DNA of 34,744 nt from Frigoribacterium sp. ACAM 257 (GTDB lineage: Bacteria; Actinomycetota; Actinomycetes; Actinomycetales; Microbacteriaceae). Where the stretch lies: positions 1 to 34,744 of the forward strand of contig NZ_VOLO01000009.1 of NCBI RefSeq assembly GCF_007954365.1, read 5' to 3'. The translations under genes and the position numbers were made by a program. This document shows, one piece after another, positions 1-6,899 of this stretch. Position 1 is the first letter of the stretch. Each line of letters starts with the position of its first letter. Below the pieces are notes generated by a model. It saw nothing but the letters and a program-made list of their open reading frames with translations, was not told where the DNA came from and searched no databases.

Positions 1-2
1 GC

Positions 3-134
3 TACGAGCAGCTGCTCGCCGACCGCGCCTCGTACGAGGACTACGACGCGGGGCAGCACTTCGGCGGCCACGGGTACGGGTTCGTCCGCCTGCAGCAGCT
101 CGCGCTCGAGCACCTGATGGGCGCAAGAAACTAG
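3..134 (+). CDS. C-terminal 43 residues of an unidentified protein (partial)
   Basis: An open frame runs in from the window edge and ends at TAG 132-134. The visible tail is 43 residues and includes the segment HFGGHGYGFVRLQQLALEHL. I do not recognise the family from this fragment and give no function. The frame is supported by codon positions rich in G/C at the third base and by strong hairpins directly after, and overlapping, the stop codon. The next gene is convergent on the other strand. Confidence 0.55.
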   Translation, partial: YEQLLADRASYEDYDAGQHFGGHGYGFVRLQQLALEHLMGARN

Positions 135-188
135 GGGCAGACGCGCCAGCGTCTGCGTTTCTTGCGCCGACGCGCTCTGGCGCGTCGG
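120..188. terminator. Nested inverted repeats overlapping the stop codon of the first gene
   Basis: An outer 12-bp arm pair (GGCGCAAGAAAC at 120-131 and its complement at 157-168) encloses a perfect inner 8-bp hairpin (137-144 with 149-156, loop GCCA). The five unpaired bases 132-136 contain the TAG stop. A further 9-bp hairpin follows (167-175 with 180-188). The sequence shows the pairing directly; a role in termination or mRNA end protection is inferred from its place at a convergent junction. Confidence 0.5.
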
Positions 189-217
189 GGGAACTAGCTG
201 GCGCTCAGCCGTCTCGC

Positions 218-277
218 ACCCCGGTGTGGACGATGCACCCCGTCGTTACGGGGTGCATCGTCCACACCGGGGTTTTT
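218..277 (+). terminator. Strong terminator: perfect 26-bp stem, 4-nt loop, T run
   Basis: Positions 218-243 are exactly complementary to 248-273 around the loop CGTT, and a run of five T follows (273-277). This is a Rho-independent terminator for plus-strand transcription with an unusually long perfect stem. It separates the first gene from the convergent gene ending at 327. The minus side lacks a U tail, although the stem itself could also act there. Confidence 0.85.
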
Positions 278-326
278 CGCTGCGCAGGCGGCGGCAGCAG
301 CGGCAGCGGCGGCAGGTCAGGTCAGG

Positions 327-1274
327 TCAGTCGAGAGCGGCTCGGGCGCGGTCGGCGGCCTGGCGCGCGGCGGCCGCGTCGGCGGCGGCCCGGCGGTGCT
401 CGCGGGTGAGGAACTTCTCGCGGTCGTCGAGCTCGGCGCTGCGATGCTCGGCGGCGGCGAACTCGTCCCGGAGGCGGCGGAGCTGATCGAGGACGTCGTC
501 ACGGTCGTGAGCCAGCCGGGTCGCGCGCTCGTCGACCTCGGCGAGCGCCGCCTCCGCGTCGTCGGCCTCGCGCTCGGCGTCCGCGGCCGCCTGCTCGGCG
601 GCGCGTCGGGCGGCCTCGGCAGCGGACTTCCGGTCGAGCGCCGCGGAGCGCCGGCCAGGGCCCGATCCTGCTTCGCCGCCGCCGCCGCCGTCGCCGTCGC
701 CGTCGCCGTCGCGCGACGAACCGCCCACCGCCGGCGCCGCGCGGAGCCTCGCAGGGGCGACGCCCTCGGGGGCAGGGCCGGCGACGGCATCCGTGAGGTC
801 CGCCTCCTCGAGGCCGTCGGCCGCGAGCGCCCGCACGAGGCGACCGCTGCGCACGGCAGCCGCCGCAGTCGCGTCGGCCACGACGGCGCGGAGCGTCTGG
901 TCGACCTCGGCGAGCGCCGCGACGGAGAGCGGATGTCCGGCATCGGAGGCGAGGAGGCGGGCGCGGGAGACGAGACCGGCCAGCGCCTCCTTCCGCTCGC
1001 GGGTCAGGGCGGAGATCGCCGCGCGGTCGCCGCCGGACTGCGCGGTGCGGAACCGGTCGCCGAGGGACGCCAGGGCCTCGAGCTCGTCGGGGGCGTCGCG
1101 GGCGAGGAGGTCCACGGCCCAGGCGGACGCGGAGGCGCGGCGCAGCGCGCGCACGGAGGTCGCCAGTGCGGCGTCGCCGGCGGACTTCGCCTCGGCGGCC
1201 TGGGCCTCGCGGGCGGCGGTGAACTGCTGCTGCGGCAGGGCGTAGAGCTGCTGCGCCGCCTCCTCGAGGGTCAT
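327..1274 (-). CDS. Alanine-rich coiled-coil hypothetical protein
   Basis: The protein has 315 residues. The first half (about 1-165) is alanine-rich and helical. A flexible linker near 185-205 is made of GD/G repeats, encoded by a GGC/GAC-type simple repeat at about 673-712. The last third is a charged coiled coil (repeated AAEQAAADAEREADDAEAAL-type heptads). No catalytic motif, signal peptide or membrane segment is visible. Similar proteins occur as conserved hypotheticals in actinobacteria; I know no assigned function. A TAGGGT box at 1286-1281 lies 6 nt before the ATG, which fits leaderless transcription and supports this start. The gene is divergent from the TetR gene, 83 bp away. Confidence 0.75.
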   Translation of the reverse strand: MTLEEAAQQLYALPQQQFTAAREAQAAEAKSAGDAALATSVRALRRASASAWAVDLLARDAPDELEALASLGDRFRTAQSGGDRAAISALTRERKEALAGLVSRARLLASDAGHPLSVAALAEVDQTLRAVVADATAAAAVRSGRLVRALAADGLEEADLTDAVAGPAPEGVAPARLRAAPAVGGSSRDGDGDGDGGGGGEAGSGPGRRSAALDRKSAAEAARRAAEQAAADAEREADDAEAALAEVDERATRLAHDRDDVLDQLRRLRDEFAAAEHRSAELDDREKFLTREHRRAAADAAAARQAADRARAALD

Positions 1275-1280
1275 CGCCCG

Positions 1281-1286
1281 ACCCTA
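1281..1286 (-). promoter_or_regulatory. Putative -10 box (TAGGGT) of a leaderless promoter
   Basis: On the minus strand TAGGGT is followed by six bases and then the ATG of the coiled-coil gene. This spacing places the transcription start at or next to the A of the ATG. No good -35 is seen. Confidence 0.4.
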
Positions 1287-1315
1287 CCGGCGCCTCCCCG
1301 ACCTCTCCCACCCTC

Positions 1316-1345
1316 ACGATCTTGCACACCAGTGTGCAAGATCGT
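1316..1345. promoter_or_regulatory. Perfect 14-bp palindrome, likely TetR autoregulatory operator
   Basis: ACGATCTTGCACAC at 1316-1329 and its exact complement at 1332-1345 are separated by CA. The palindrome covers the -35 box and spacer of the TetR promoter and its last base is the first base of the -10 box. A bound repressor would block this promoter. It also sits 30 bp upstream of the divergent promoter of the gene at 327-1274, so both could be controlled. The palindrome is seen; binding by the adjacent TetR protein is inferred. Confidence 0.8.
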
Positions 1346-1350
1346 ATGAT
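1322..1350 (+). promoter_or_regulatory. Promoter TTGCAC-N17-TATGAT for the TetR operon
   Basis: The -35 TTGCAC (1322-1327) and -10 TATGAT (1345-1350) are 17 bp apart, close to the sigma-70/SigA consensus. Transcription would start near 1357-1358, exactly at an in-frame GTG (1358), so the message is probably leaderless. The upstream in-frame TTG (1322) and ATG (1346) lie inside the promoter elements and are unlikely starts. Confidence 0.7.
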
Positions 1351-1357
1351 CGGGGAC

Positions 1358-2017
1358 GTGCACTCCCCGTCTTCCCCCTCCTCCCCCACCCGGGCGCCGC
1401 GCCGCGACGCCGCCGCCAACCGCGAGGCCCTGATGTCGGCCGCGGTGCGCCTCCTCAACCTCGACCCTGCCGTGCCGCTCGAGGCGATCGCCGCCGAGGC
1501 GGGGCTGTCGCGGCGCAGCGTCTACGGGCACTTCGCGACGCGGGACGACCTGGTGCGCGAGGTGACCCTGCGCGGGGCCGCCCGCATCGGCGCCGCTGCC
1601 GTGCCGGCTCCGTCCGATGACCCGGTCGTGCAGCTCGCCGAGCTGGGCGCACGACTCTGGGCCGAGGTCGAGCACGTCCGCGTGATGGCGCAGCTCACCG
1701 TGCGTGGCCCGCTGATGCGCGACGTGGGCACGGCGCTCGCGCCGCTGCGCGCCTTCTTGCTCGAGACCGTCCGTCGGGGCGTCGCCGAGTGCCGGATGCG
1801 AGACGACGTCGACGTCGTGACGCTGGCCCACCTCGTCGAGGGCTCGGCGCTCGCCGTGCTCGACGAGGCGACCGTGCGCGACCTCGACCGCGCCGAGGGG
1901 CACCGCCTCGTGATGCTCGCCGTGCTCGGCATGGTCGGGCTCGGCTGGCAGGAGGCCGGCGAGCTGATCCGGAGCACCCCGGCCCTCGCCCTGCGCACCC
2001 CGGAGGACCGCTCGTGA
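1358..2017 (+). CDS. TetR/AcrR-family transcriptional regulator
   Basis: The protein has 219 residues from GTG 1358. After a Ser/Pro-rich N-terminus, residues about 18-65 form a TetR DNA-binding domain, with helix-turn-helix LEAIAAEAGLSRRSVYGHFA at about 41-60. The rest is the variable helical ligand and dimer domain. It is the first gene of a likely operon: its TGA overlaps the GTG of the ABC-like gene (2014), which is followed by the YhgE/Pip membrane protein. TetR genes in such clusters usually repress their own operon in response to a small molecule. The palindrome at 1316-1345 is the expected target. The start was chosen because the earlier candidates fall within the promoter; ATG 1346 would add four residues. 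Confidence 0.85.
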   Translation: MHSPSSPSSPTRAPRRDAAANREALMSAAVRLLNLDPAVPLEAIAAEAGLSRRSVYGHFATRDDLVREVTLRGAARIGAAAVPAPSDDPVVQLAELGARLWAEVEHVRVMAQLTVRGPLMRDVGTALAPLRAFLLETVRRGVAECRMRDDVDVVTLAHLVEGSALAVLDEATVRDLDRAEGHRLVMLAVLGMVGLGWQEAGELIRSTPALALRTPEDRS

Positions 2018-2820
2018 GGCTCGAGCTCGACCACGTCGCCGTCGGGACCGGGCCCGGCGCCCCGCTGCCCGAGCTGACCGTCGTCGCCGACCGCTTCGTG
2101 CCCGGGTTCGTCGCCGTCGAGACGGTCGACGCTCCCGTGCTCGCCTCGCTCGTCGCGGTCGGGCGCATGGCGCCGTCGAGCGGGCACGTGACGCTCGACG
2201 GGAGCGACGACGCGGGCGCGATCCGCGCCTCCTTCGCCCTGGTCGACACCCCGTCGGTCGCCGAGCCGTTCGGCTCGCTGACCGTCGCCCAGGTGGCCCG
2301 CGAGGAGCTGGCCCTCGCCGGCCTCCGCAGCGACCGCGCCTCGACCGCGCTGCTGCTCGACGAGATCGGGCTCGCGGAGCACCGCGGCACCCGGCTGCAG
2401 GCGCTGCCGACCGAGCTGCGCGTGCGCCTGCTCTGCGAGCTCGCCGTGCTGCGCGAGGGCGTTCAGGGCCTCGTGCTCACTTCGCCCGAGCGGCACGGCG
2501 GCGACGTCGTGGCCTGGCTCGCCGTCGTGCACGACCTCGTCGCCCGCGGCGTGACCGTGCTGACGATCACCGGGTACGCGGCGCTGGCCGCCGTCGAGGC
2601 GCTGCCCGTGCCCGACTTCGCCGCGCGCGGCGAGCACGCCACGGGAGGCGCTGACGCCGACGCCGACGCTGCCGACGCGGACAGCGCCGACGCTGACGAC
2701 GCGACCGGTCCCGACGACCCGGACACCAGCTCCCTCGAGGCCCCCGACACCGACACCGACGACACCACCGACATCCCACCCGACGACAGCGCGGTCGCCC
2801 CGACACGAGAGGACCGCTGA
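2014..2820 (+). CDS. ABC-ATPase-like protein lacking ATPase motifs (pseudo-ATPase)
   Basis: The protein has 268 residues; GTG 2014 overlaps the TetR stop by 4 bp. The layout follows an ABC nucleotide-binding domain: a stretch before APSSGHVTLDG (residues 53-63, compare PTSGxVxLDG), a LTVAQVAREELALAGL-like region (about 89-104), then LLLDEIGLAEHRGTRLQALP (113-132) and a C-terminal beta strand TVLTIT. The catalytic signatures are gone. There is no GxxGxGK[ST] near 31-45. The LSGGQ position reads LQALP or LPTEL. The Walker B/glutamate position reads LVLTSPER where LLDEPT is expected. The tail from about 210 is an Asp/Ala/Thr-rich acidic stretch. It is likely a partner or regulator of the YhgE protein encoded 2 bp downstream. 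Remote homology is read by eye, so the fold call is moderate. Confidence 0.65.
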   Translation: MRLELDHVAVGTGPGAPLPELTVVADRFVPGFVAVETVDAPVLASLVAVGRMAPSSGHVTLDGSDDAGAIRASFALVDTPSVAEPFGSLTVAQVAREELALAGLRSDRASTALLLDEIGLAEHRGTRLQALPTELRVRLLCELAVLREGVQGLVLTSPERHGGDVVAWLAVVHDLVARGVTVLTITGYAALAAVEALPVPDFAARGEHATGGADADADAADADSADADDATGPDDPDTSSLEAPDTDTDDTTDIPPDDSAVAPTREDR

Positions 2821-2822
2821 CC

Positions 2823-4910
2823 GTGAAGATCATCGCCATCGTCCGAGCCGAGCTGCAGCGGCTGACCTCGACCGGGCTCGCGCGCCTCGCGCTCGTCGCC
2901 CTCATGACGGTGCCGCTGCTGTACGGCGGCCTCTACCTCTGGGCCAACCAGGACCCGTACGCGAAGCTCGACCAGGTGCCCGCGGCCCTCGTCAACGAGG
3001 ACCAGGGCTCCGTCGTCGACGGCACCGCGACGAACTACGGCGACCAGGTGACCGACGAGGTCGTCGACGGCGGCGACTTCGACTGGCAGACGGTCTCGTC
3101 GTCCGAGGCCGCTGCCGGGCTGCGGGACGGCACCTACGACTTCACCTTCACGATCCCCCGGGACTTCAGCGCCGACTTGACCTCGGCCAGCTCGGACGAC
3201 CCGCAGCGCGCGCAGATCGTCCTCGCGACGAACGACACGAACAGCTACCTGGCGACGACGATCGCGGGGCAGGCCGGCAAGACGATCCGCGCGTCGGTGG
3301 CCGAGAAGGTCGGCAAGGAGGCGGCGTCCACCTTGCTCGTCGGCCTCGCCGACATCCGGACGAACCTCGGCAGCGCGGTCGACGGGGCATCGCAGCTCGT
3401 CAGCGGTGCGGACTCCGCCGTGTCGGGCGCCGACCAGCTGGTGACCGGGGCGGCCGACGCGTCGTCGGGAGCGGACCAGCTCTCGACGGGCGCGACCTCC
3501 GCGGCGACCGGAGCGCGCTCGCTCGCGACCGGGACCTCCCAGCTGAGCACGGGCGCGTCGACCCTGTCGACAGGCCTCGACCAGCTGCGCGACCAGACCG
3601 CGGGCCTGCCCGCCAGCACGCAGCAGCTCGCCGACGGCGCGGCGCAGGTCGCCGACGGCAACCGGCAGCTCGCCGCCGCGGTCGGCGACGCCGCGACGGC
3701 CAGCCAGGCGGCGGCCGACGCGGCCCCCGAGACGCAGGCGGCGATCGGGCAGCAGCTCGTCGCCCTCTTCGTCTCGCAGGGCCAGACGCAGGAGGAGGCG
3801 GTCGCCTCAGCGACCGAGGTCGCCTCGTACTTCGCCCCCGTCACCGACGGCCTGGCCGACGCGAACACGCAGGTGCAGCAGCTGAACGGCCAGGTCGGGG
3901 CGCTCTCGACCGGCGCCGACCAGGTCTCCTCCGGCGCGGCGGCGCTCGCCTCGGCGACCCCGGCCCTGACGAGCGGCATCTCCGACGCCGCTGCGGGAGC
4001 CGACACGCTGGCGACGGGAGCGCAGAGCGCTGCCTCGGGCGCCTCCTCGTTGTCGTCGGGCCTCGGCACGCTCGAGACGGGGGCGGCTTCGCTGTCGACC
4101 GGGCTCGGCACGCTGAGCACCGGCACGGTCAGCCTGCGCGACGGGCTCGTGACCCTCGACGACGGCGCCGTGCAGCTGCAGGACGGCCTGCAGAGCGGCC
4201 TCGGCGAGATCCCCGCGAGCACCGAGCAGAGCCGCGACGACCAGGCCTCGGCGATCAGCGACCCCGTCGGCGTCGCGGACCAGCCGCTCACGAGCGCCGG
4301 GACCTACGGCGCAGGGCTCGCCCCGTTCTTCATCAGCCTCGCGGCGTGGATCGGCATCTACGCGCTGTTCCTGATCGTGAAGCCCGTGTCGAAGCGCGCC
4401 ATCACCGCCGTGAAGGCGCCCGCACGGGTCGTCGCGGCCGGCTGGCTGACGCCCGCGCTGCTCGGCGTGCTGCAGATGGTCGCCCTGTTCGCGATCGTGC
4501 GCGGGGCGCTCGGCTTCGAGGTGGTGCACACCTGGGGGATGCTCGGCCTGATGGGGCTCGCGAGCGTCACCTTCGCGGCGATCATCATGATGCTGAACGT
4601 GCTGCTCGGCAGCGTCGGGCAGTTCCTCGGGCTGGTGCTCATGGTCGTGCAGCTGGTCACCGCGGGCGGGACGTTCCCGTGGCAGACGCTGCCCGGACCG
4701 CTCGCCGCGCTGCACTTCGTCCTGCCGATGAGCTACGCGACCGACGGGCTGCGCCAGCTGATGTACGGCGGCAGCACCGCGACGGCGTGGACGGACGCGG
4801 GCGTGCTCGCGCTGTGGATGCTCGGCGCGCTGCTCGTGTCGCTGCTCGCGACGGCGCGGATGACGCGGCAGCGGACGCTGCGCGACCTGCGGCCCTCGCT
4901 GATCGGCTGA
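2823..4910 (+). CDS. YhgE/Pip-family membrane protein
   Basis: The protein has 695 residues. It opens with the typical YhgE N-terminus: a short cytoplasmic helix and a membrane segment (about 20-42) followed by LWANQDPYAKLDQVPAALVN, the family hallmark where VPVALVN-type sequence begins an extracellular domain. Residues about 185-470 are long repeats of the type LxxGAxxLxxG (LSTGA, LATGT, LSSGL), a low-complexity helical extracellular domain. The C-terminal third has about five membrane segments (from FFISLAAWIGIYALFLIV on). This half resembles ABC-2-type permeases. Family members include the phage infection protein Pip and type VII secretion-linked YhgE/EsaA relatives. It lies 2 bp after the ABC-like gene. 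Substrate unknown. Start GTG 2823, with GAGAGGA about 9 nt upstream. Confidence 0.88.
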   Translation: MKIIAIVRAELQRLTSTGLARLALVALMTVPLLYGGLYLWANQDPYAKLDQVPAALVNEDQGSVVDGTATNYGDQVTDEVVDGGDFDWQTVSSSEAAAGLRDGTYDFTFTIPRDFSADLTSASSDDPQRAQIVLATNDTNSYLATTIAGQAGKTIRASVAEKVGKEAASTLLVGLADIRTNLGSAVDGASQLVSGADSAVSGADQLVTGAADASSGADQLSTGATSAATGARSLATGTSQLSTGASTLSTGLDQLRDQTAGLPASTQQLADGAAQVADGNRQLAAAVGDAATASQAAADAAPETQAAIGQQLVALFVSQGQTQEEAVASATEVASYFAPVTDGLADANTQVQQLNGQVGALSTGADQVSSGAAALASATPALTSGISDAAAGADTLATGAQSAASGASSLSSGLGTLETGAASLSTGLGTLSTGTVSLRDGLVTLDDGAVQLQDGLQSGLGEIPASTEQSRDDQASAISDPVGVADQPLTSAGTYGAGLAPFFISLAAWIGIYALFLIVKPVSKRAITAVKAPARVVAAGWLTPALLGVLQMVALFAIVRGALGFEVVHTWGMLGLMGLASVTFAAIIMMLNVLLGSVGQFLGLVLMVVQLVTAGGTFPWQTLPGPLAALHFVLPMSYATDGLRQLMYGGSTATAWTDAGVLALWMLGALLVSLLATARMTRQRTLRDLRPSLIG

Positions 4911-4930
4911 CCTGCGGGCCCTGGGTTCGT

Positions 4931-4959
4931 CTCCTCGTTCAGGAACGTGGGCCCTGAGC
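4931..4959 (+). repeat. Dispersed intergenic repeat, copy A
   Basis: The 29 nt here (core TTCAGGAACGTGGG) match the reverse complement of 5626-5654 at 27 of 29 positions. The two copies bracket the DUF3151 gene as inverted repeats about 0.67 kb apart. Nearby 4991-5006 (GTGCACGGATCAGGAG) is repeated directly at 5589-5604. Confidence 0.75.
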
Positions 4960-4961
4960 CC

Positions 4962-4994
4962 GCACCGTGCAGGACCGAGGGTCCTGCACGGTGC
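4962..4994. terminator. Perfect 15-bp hairpin at a convergent gene junction
   Basis: GCACCGTGCAGGACC (4962-4976) pairs exactly with 4980-4994 around a 3-nt loop GAG. It follows the YhgE gene (ends 4910) and precedes the convergent end of the DUF3151 gene (5100). No T run follows, so it would be a U-less terminator of the kind proposed for actinobacteria, or part of the repeat family here. Confidence 0.55.
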
Positions 4995-5090
4995 ACGGAT
5001 CAGGAGGCGCGGGCGGCCCGGTCCTGGATCGTGAGGTCGAAGGAGGTGCGGGCGACCTGGCCCCGGACCGTGAGAACGCAGGAGGCGCGA
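4989..5090. repeat. Cluster of degenerate AGGAGGCGCGG-type repeats
   Basis: Related segments ATCAGGAGGCGCGG (about 4999), GAAGGAGGTGCGGGCG (about 5039) and ACGCAGGAGGCGCG (about 5077) follow each other with alternating CCGGACCGTGA / CCTGGATCGTGA-like spacers. A further copy, ACGCAGGAGGCGCGGGTC, lies at about 9187 in another intergenic space. They are not coding by any gene I can support. Confidence 0.5.
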
Positions 5091-5099
5091 CGCGCGTCG

Positions 5100-5525
5100 T
5101 CAGCGTCGGGCCGCCTCCTCGGCCTCGATCGCCGGAGCGGCCGCGGGGTCGGCGTCGGCCAGGAACGTGCCGAGCCGCTCGACCTCGGCCGTCTCGCCGA
5201 TCGCTGCCGCTCCACGGCGCAGGGCGAAGAGCGATCGCAGGACGCCGCGGTTCGGCTCGTGCGACCACGGGACCGGGCCCCTTCCGCGCCAGCCGGCCCC
5301 GCGGAGCGCGTCGAGGCCGCGGTGGTAGCCGACCCGCGCGTAGGCGTAGGCCTCGAGGTCGGCGCCCCGGCCAGCCGCCTCGTCGCTGAGCAGCGCCCAG
5401 GCGAGCGACGACGTCGGGTGGGCGACGACGACCTCGGCGAGCGACAGCGTCTCGAGGTCGGCCGTGACGGCGGGGTCGGCGGGCAGCAGGGTCTCGGGCA
5501 CGCCGAGGAGGTTCGTGGAGGACAT
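5100..5525 (-). CDS. DUF3151 family protein
   Basis: The protein has 141 residues, starting MSSTNLLGVPETLLPADPAV. It contains the family's conserved blocks AHPTSSLAWALLSDEA, AYAYARVGYHRGLDALRGAG and GPVPWSHEPNRGVLRSLFAL, and ends in an Ala/Glu-rich tail. DUF3151 is a small, soluble, actinobacterial family of unknown function whose tetratricopeptide-like helices are suggested by the spacing. The start at 5525 was chosen because it begins at the conserved N-terminus and has a purine-rich GAGAGGATGGGG before it; a start at 5594 would add 23 residues made from repeat DNA. It stands alone, convergent with the YhgE gene and divergent from the glycosyltransferase gene, between two inverted copies of a repeat. 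Confidence 0.88.
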   Translation of the reverse strand: MSSTNLLGVPETLLPADPAVTADLETLSLAEVVVAHPTSSLAWALLSDEAAGRGADLEAYAYARVGYHRGLDALRGAGWRGRGPVPWSHEPNRGVLRSLFALRRGAAAIGETAEVERLGTFLADADPAAAPAIEAEEAARR

Positions 5526-5588
5526 GGCCCCATCCTCTCGCGTCGCGGCGTCGGGATTCAGGAAGTCGCCCGTCTCGGATCCTCGACC

Positions 5589-5604
5589 GTGCACGGATCA
5601 GGAG
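5589..5604 (+). repeat. Direct repeat of 4991-5006
   Basis: GTGCACGGATCAGGAG is identical at both places, one on each side of the DUF3151 gene. It is part of the same intergenic repeat family. Confidence 0.6.
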
Positions 5605-5625
5605 CGCGCCTCCTGCGCAGTACGA

Positions 5626-5654
5626 GCTCAGGACCCACGTTCCTGAATGAGGAG
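5626..5654 (-). repeat. Dispersed intergenic repeat, copy B (inverted relative to copy A)
   Basis: The reverse complement matches 4931-4959 with two differences (5633 and 5648). It lies in the divergent space between the DUF3151 and glycosyltransferase genes. Confidence 0.75.
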
Positions 5655-5729
5655 GGGGCTGCGCGAGGAGGGGCGCGCGGGGCTGCGGTACCGTGGTGCG
5701 CTGCGCGCCCCCTCTCGGAACGGACGTCC

Positions 5730-6899
5730 ATGTCGCCTCGCCCCCGCCCCTCCACCGGTGCCCCTGACGGCGGCGCCCCCGACGGTCGCCGGCCCTCCGT
5801 GGCCGTGATCGGCACGCGGGGCTACCCGAGCTACTACGGCGGGTTCGAGACCGCCGTGCGCCGCATCGCGCCGGCCCTCGTCGACGCCGGCTGGGACGTC
5901 ACGGTCTACGGCAGGCACGGCGCCGTCCGCGAGGACGACCCGACCCGCGACGCGCGCGTGCGGACGCGGACGACCCGCGGCGTCGAGAGCCGTTCGCTCA
6001 GCACCCTCAGCTACGGGCTGACCGCCGTGCTCGACGCGGTCGTCCGCCGCCCCGACGCGGTGCTGATGATGAACGTCGCGAACGGCTTCTGGCTGCCGCT
6101 GCTCCGCCTCCGCGGCGTGCCCGTGATCATCAACGTCGACGGCATCGAGTGGGAGCGCGCCAAGTGGGGCAGGGCGGCCAAGACGGTCTTCAAGCTCGGA
6201 GCCCGCGCCTCCGCGCGCTTCGCCGACGCGCTGGTCTGCGACGCCGTCGAGATCGTCCGCCGCTGGCGGGACGAGTTCGGCGTCGAGGGCACGTTCATCC
6301 CCTACGGCGGCGACCCGGTGCGCGAGCTGCCGGTCGAGCCCGGGCTGACGCACGGCGGCTACGCCCTGGTCGTGGCCCGGTTCGTGCCCGAGAACTCGAT
6401 CGTCGAGTTCGTCGAGGCCGCACGGCGCATCGCCGTCGACCACGACGTGGTGATCGTGGGGTCGACCGGCTACGGCGGCGAGCTCGACGACCTCGTCCGC
6501 GACCTCGCGGTCGAGCACGACCGGGTCCGCTGGCTCGGCCACGTCAGCGACGACGACCGCTTGTTCGCCCTCTGGCAGCACGCGGGCGCGTACTTCCACG
6601 GGCACAGCGTCGGCGGCACCAACCCCGCCCTCGTACAGGCCATGTTCACGGGCGCTCCGGTGGTCGCCCGCGACACGGTCTACAACCGCGAGGTGCTCGC
6701 CGACGCGGGAGTCTTCGTGCCGCCGGAGCCGGCGGCCATCGCGGAGGCGGTCGTCGCGCTGCTGGACGACCCGGCAGAGCAGCAGAGGCTGCGCGAGGCC
6801 GCGGCCGCGCGAGCCGAGGCCGCCTACACCTGGCAGTCGGTCTGCGACGCCTACGAGGAGGCCCTGCGCCGGTCGCTGCCCTCTCGCGGAGGGCGGTGA
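5730..6899 (+). CDS. DUF1972-type glycosyltransferase (GT4-like)
   Basis: The protein has 389 residues. The N-terminal Rossmann domain opens VAVIGTRGYPSYYGGFETAV, the signature of DUF1972 glycosyltransferases (rhamnosyl- and related transferases of surface polysaccharides). Further blocks are INVDGIEWERAKWG and, in the GT4-like C-terminal domain, VARFVPENSI, GHVSDDDRLFALW and GTNPALVQAMFTGAPVVARD, where the donor sugar nucleotide is bound. It is cytosolic and acts at the membrane on a lipid-linked glycan. ATG 5730 is preceded by a CGGA-containing leader; the open frame continues upstream only through repeat DNA. The phosphatase gene overlaps its stop by 4 bp. The sugar is not determinable. 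Confidence 0.88.
   Translation: MSPRPRPSTGAPDGGAPDGRRPSVAVIGTRGYPSYYGGFETAVRRIAPALVDAGWDVTVYGRHGAVREDDPTRDARVRTRTTRGVESRSLSTLSYGLTAVLDAVVRRPDAVLMMNVANGFWLPLLRLRGVPVIINVDGIEWERAKWGRAAKTVFKLGARASARFADALVCDAVEIVRRWRDEFGVEGTFIPYGGDPVRELPVEPGLTHGGYALVVARFVPENSIVEFVEAARRIAVDHDVVIVGSTGYGGELDDLVRDLAVEHDRVRWLGHVSDDDRLFALWQHAGAYFHGHSVGGTNPALVQAMFTGAPVVARDTVYNREVLADAGVFVPPEPAAIAEAVVALLDDPAEQQRLREAAAARAEAAYTWQSVCDAYEEALRRSLPSRGGR

Larger units (their letters stand above)
4911..5099. other. Intergenic space after the YhgE gene, filled by repeats
   Basis: The 189 bp contain copy A of the inverted repeat, a 15-bp hairpin and three degenerate AGGAGGCGCGG-type units. No supported gene lies here, though long frames cross it by chance. 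Confidence 0.6.

Noticed and set aside
4947-5729. N-terminal extension of the DUF1972 glycosyltransferase by about 260 residues
   Set aside because: The extension is encoded by repeat DNA and by the antisense of the DUF3151 gene, and the family N-terminus begins soon after ATG 5730.
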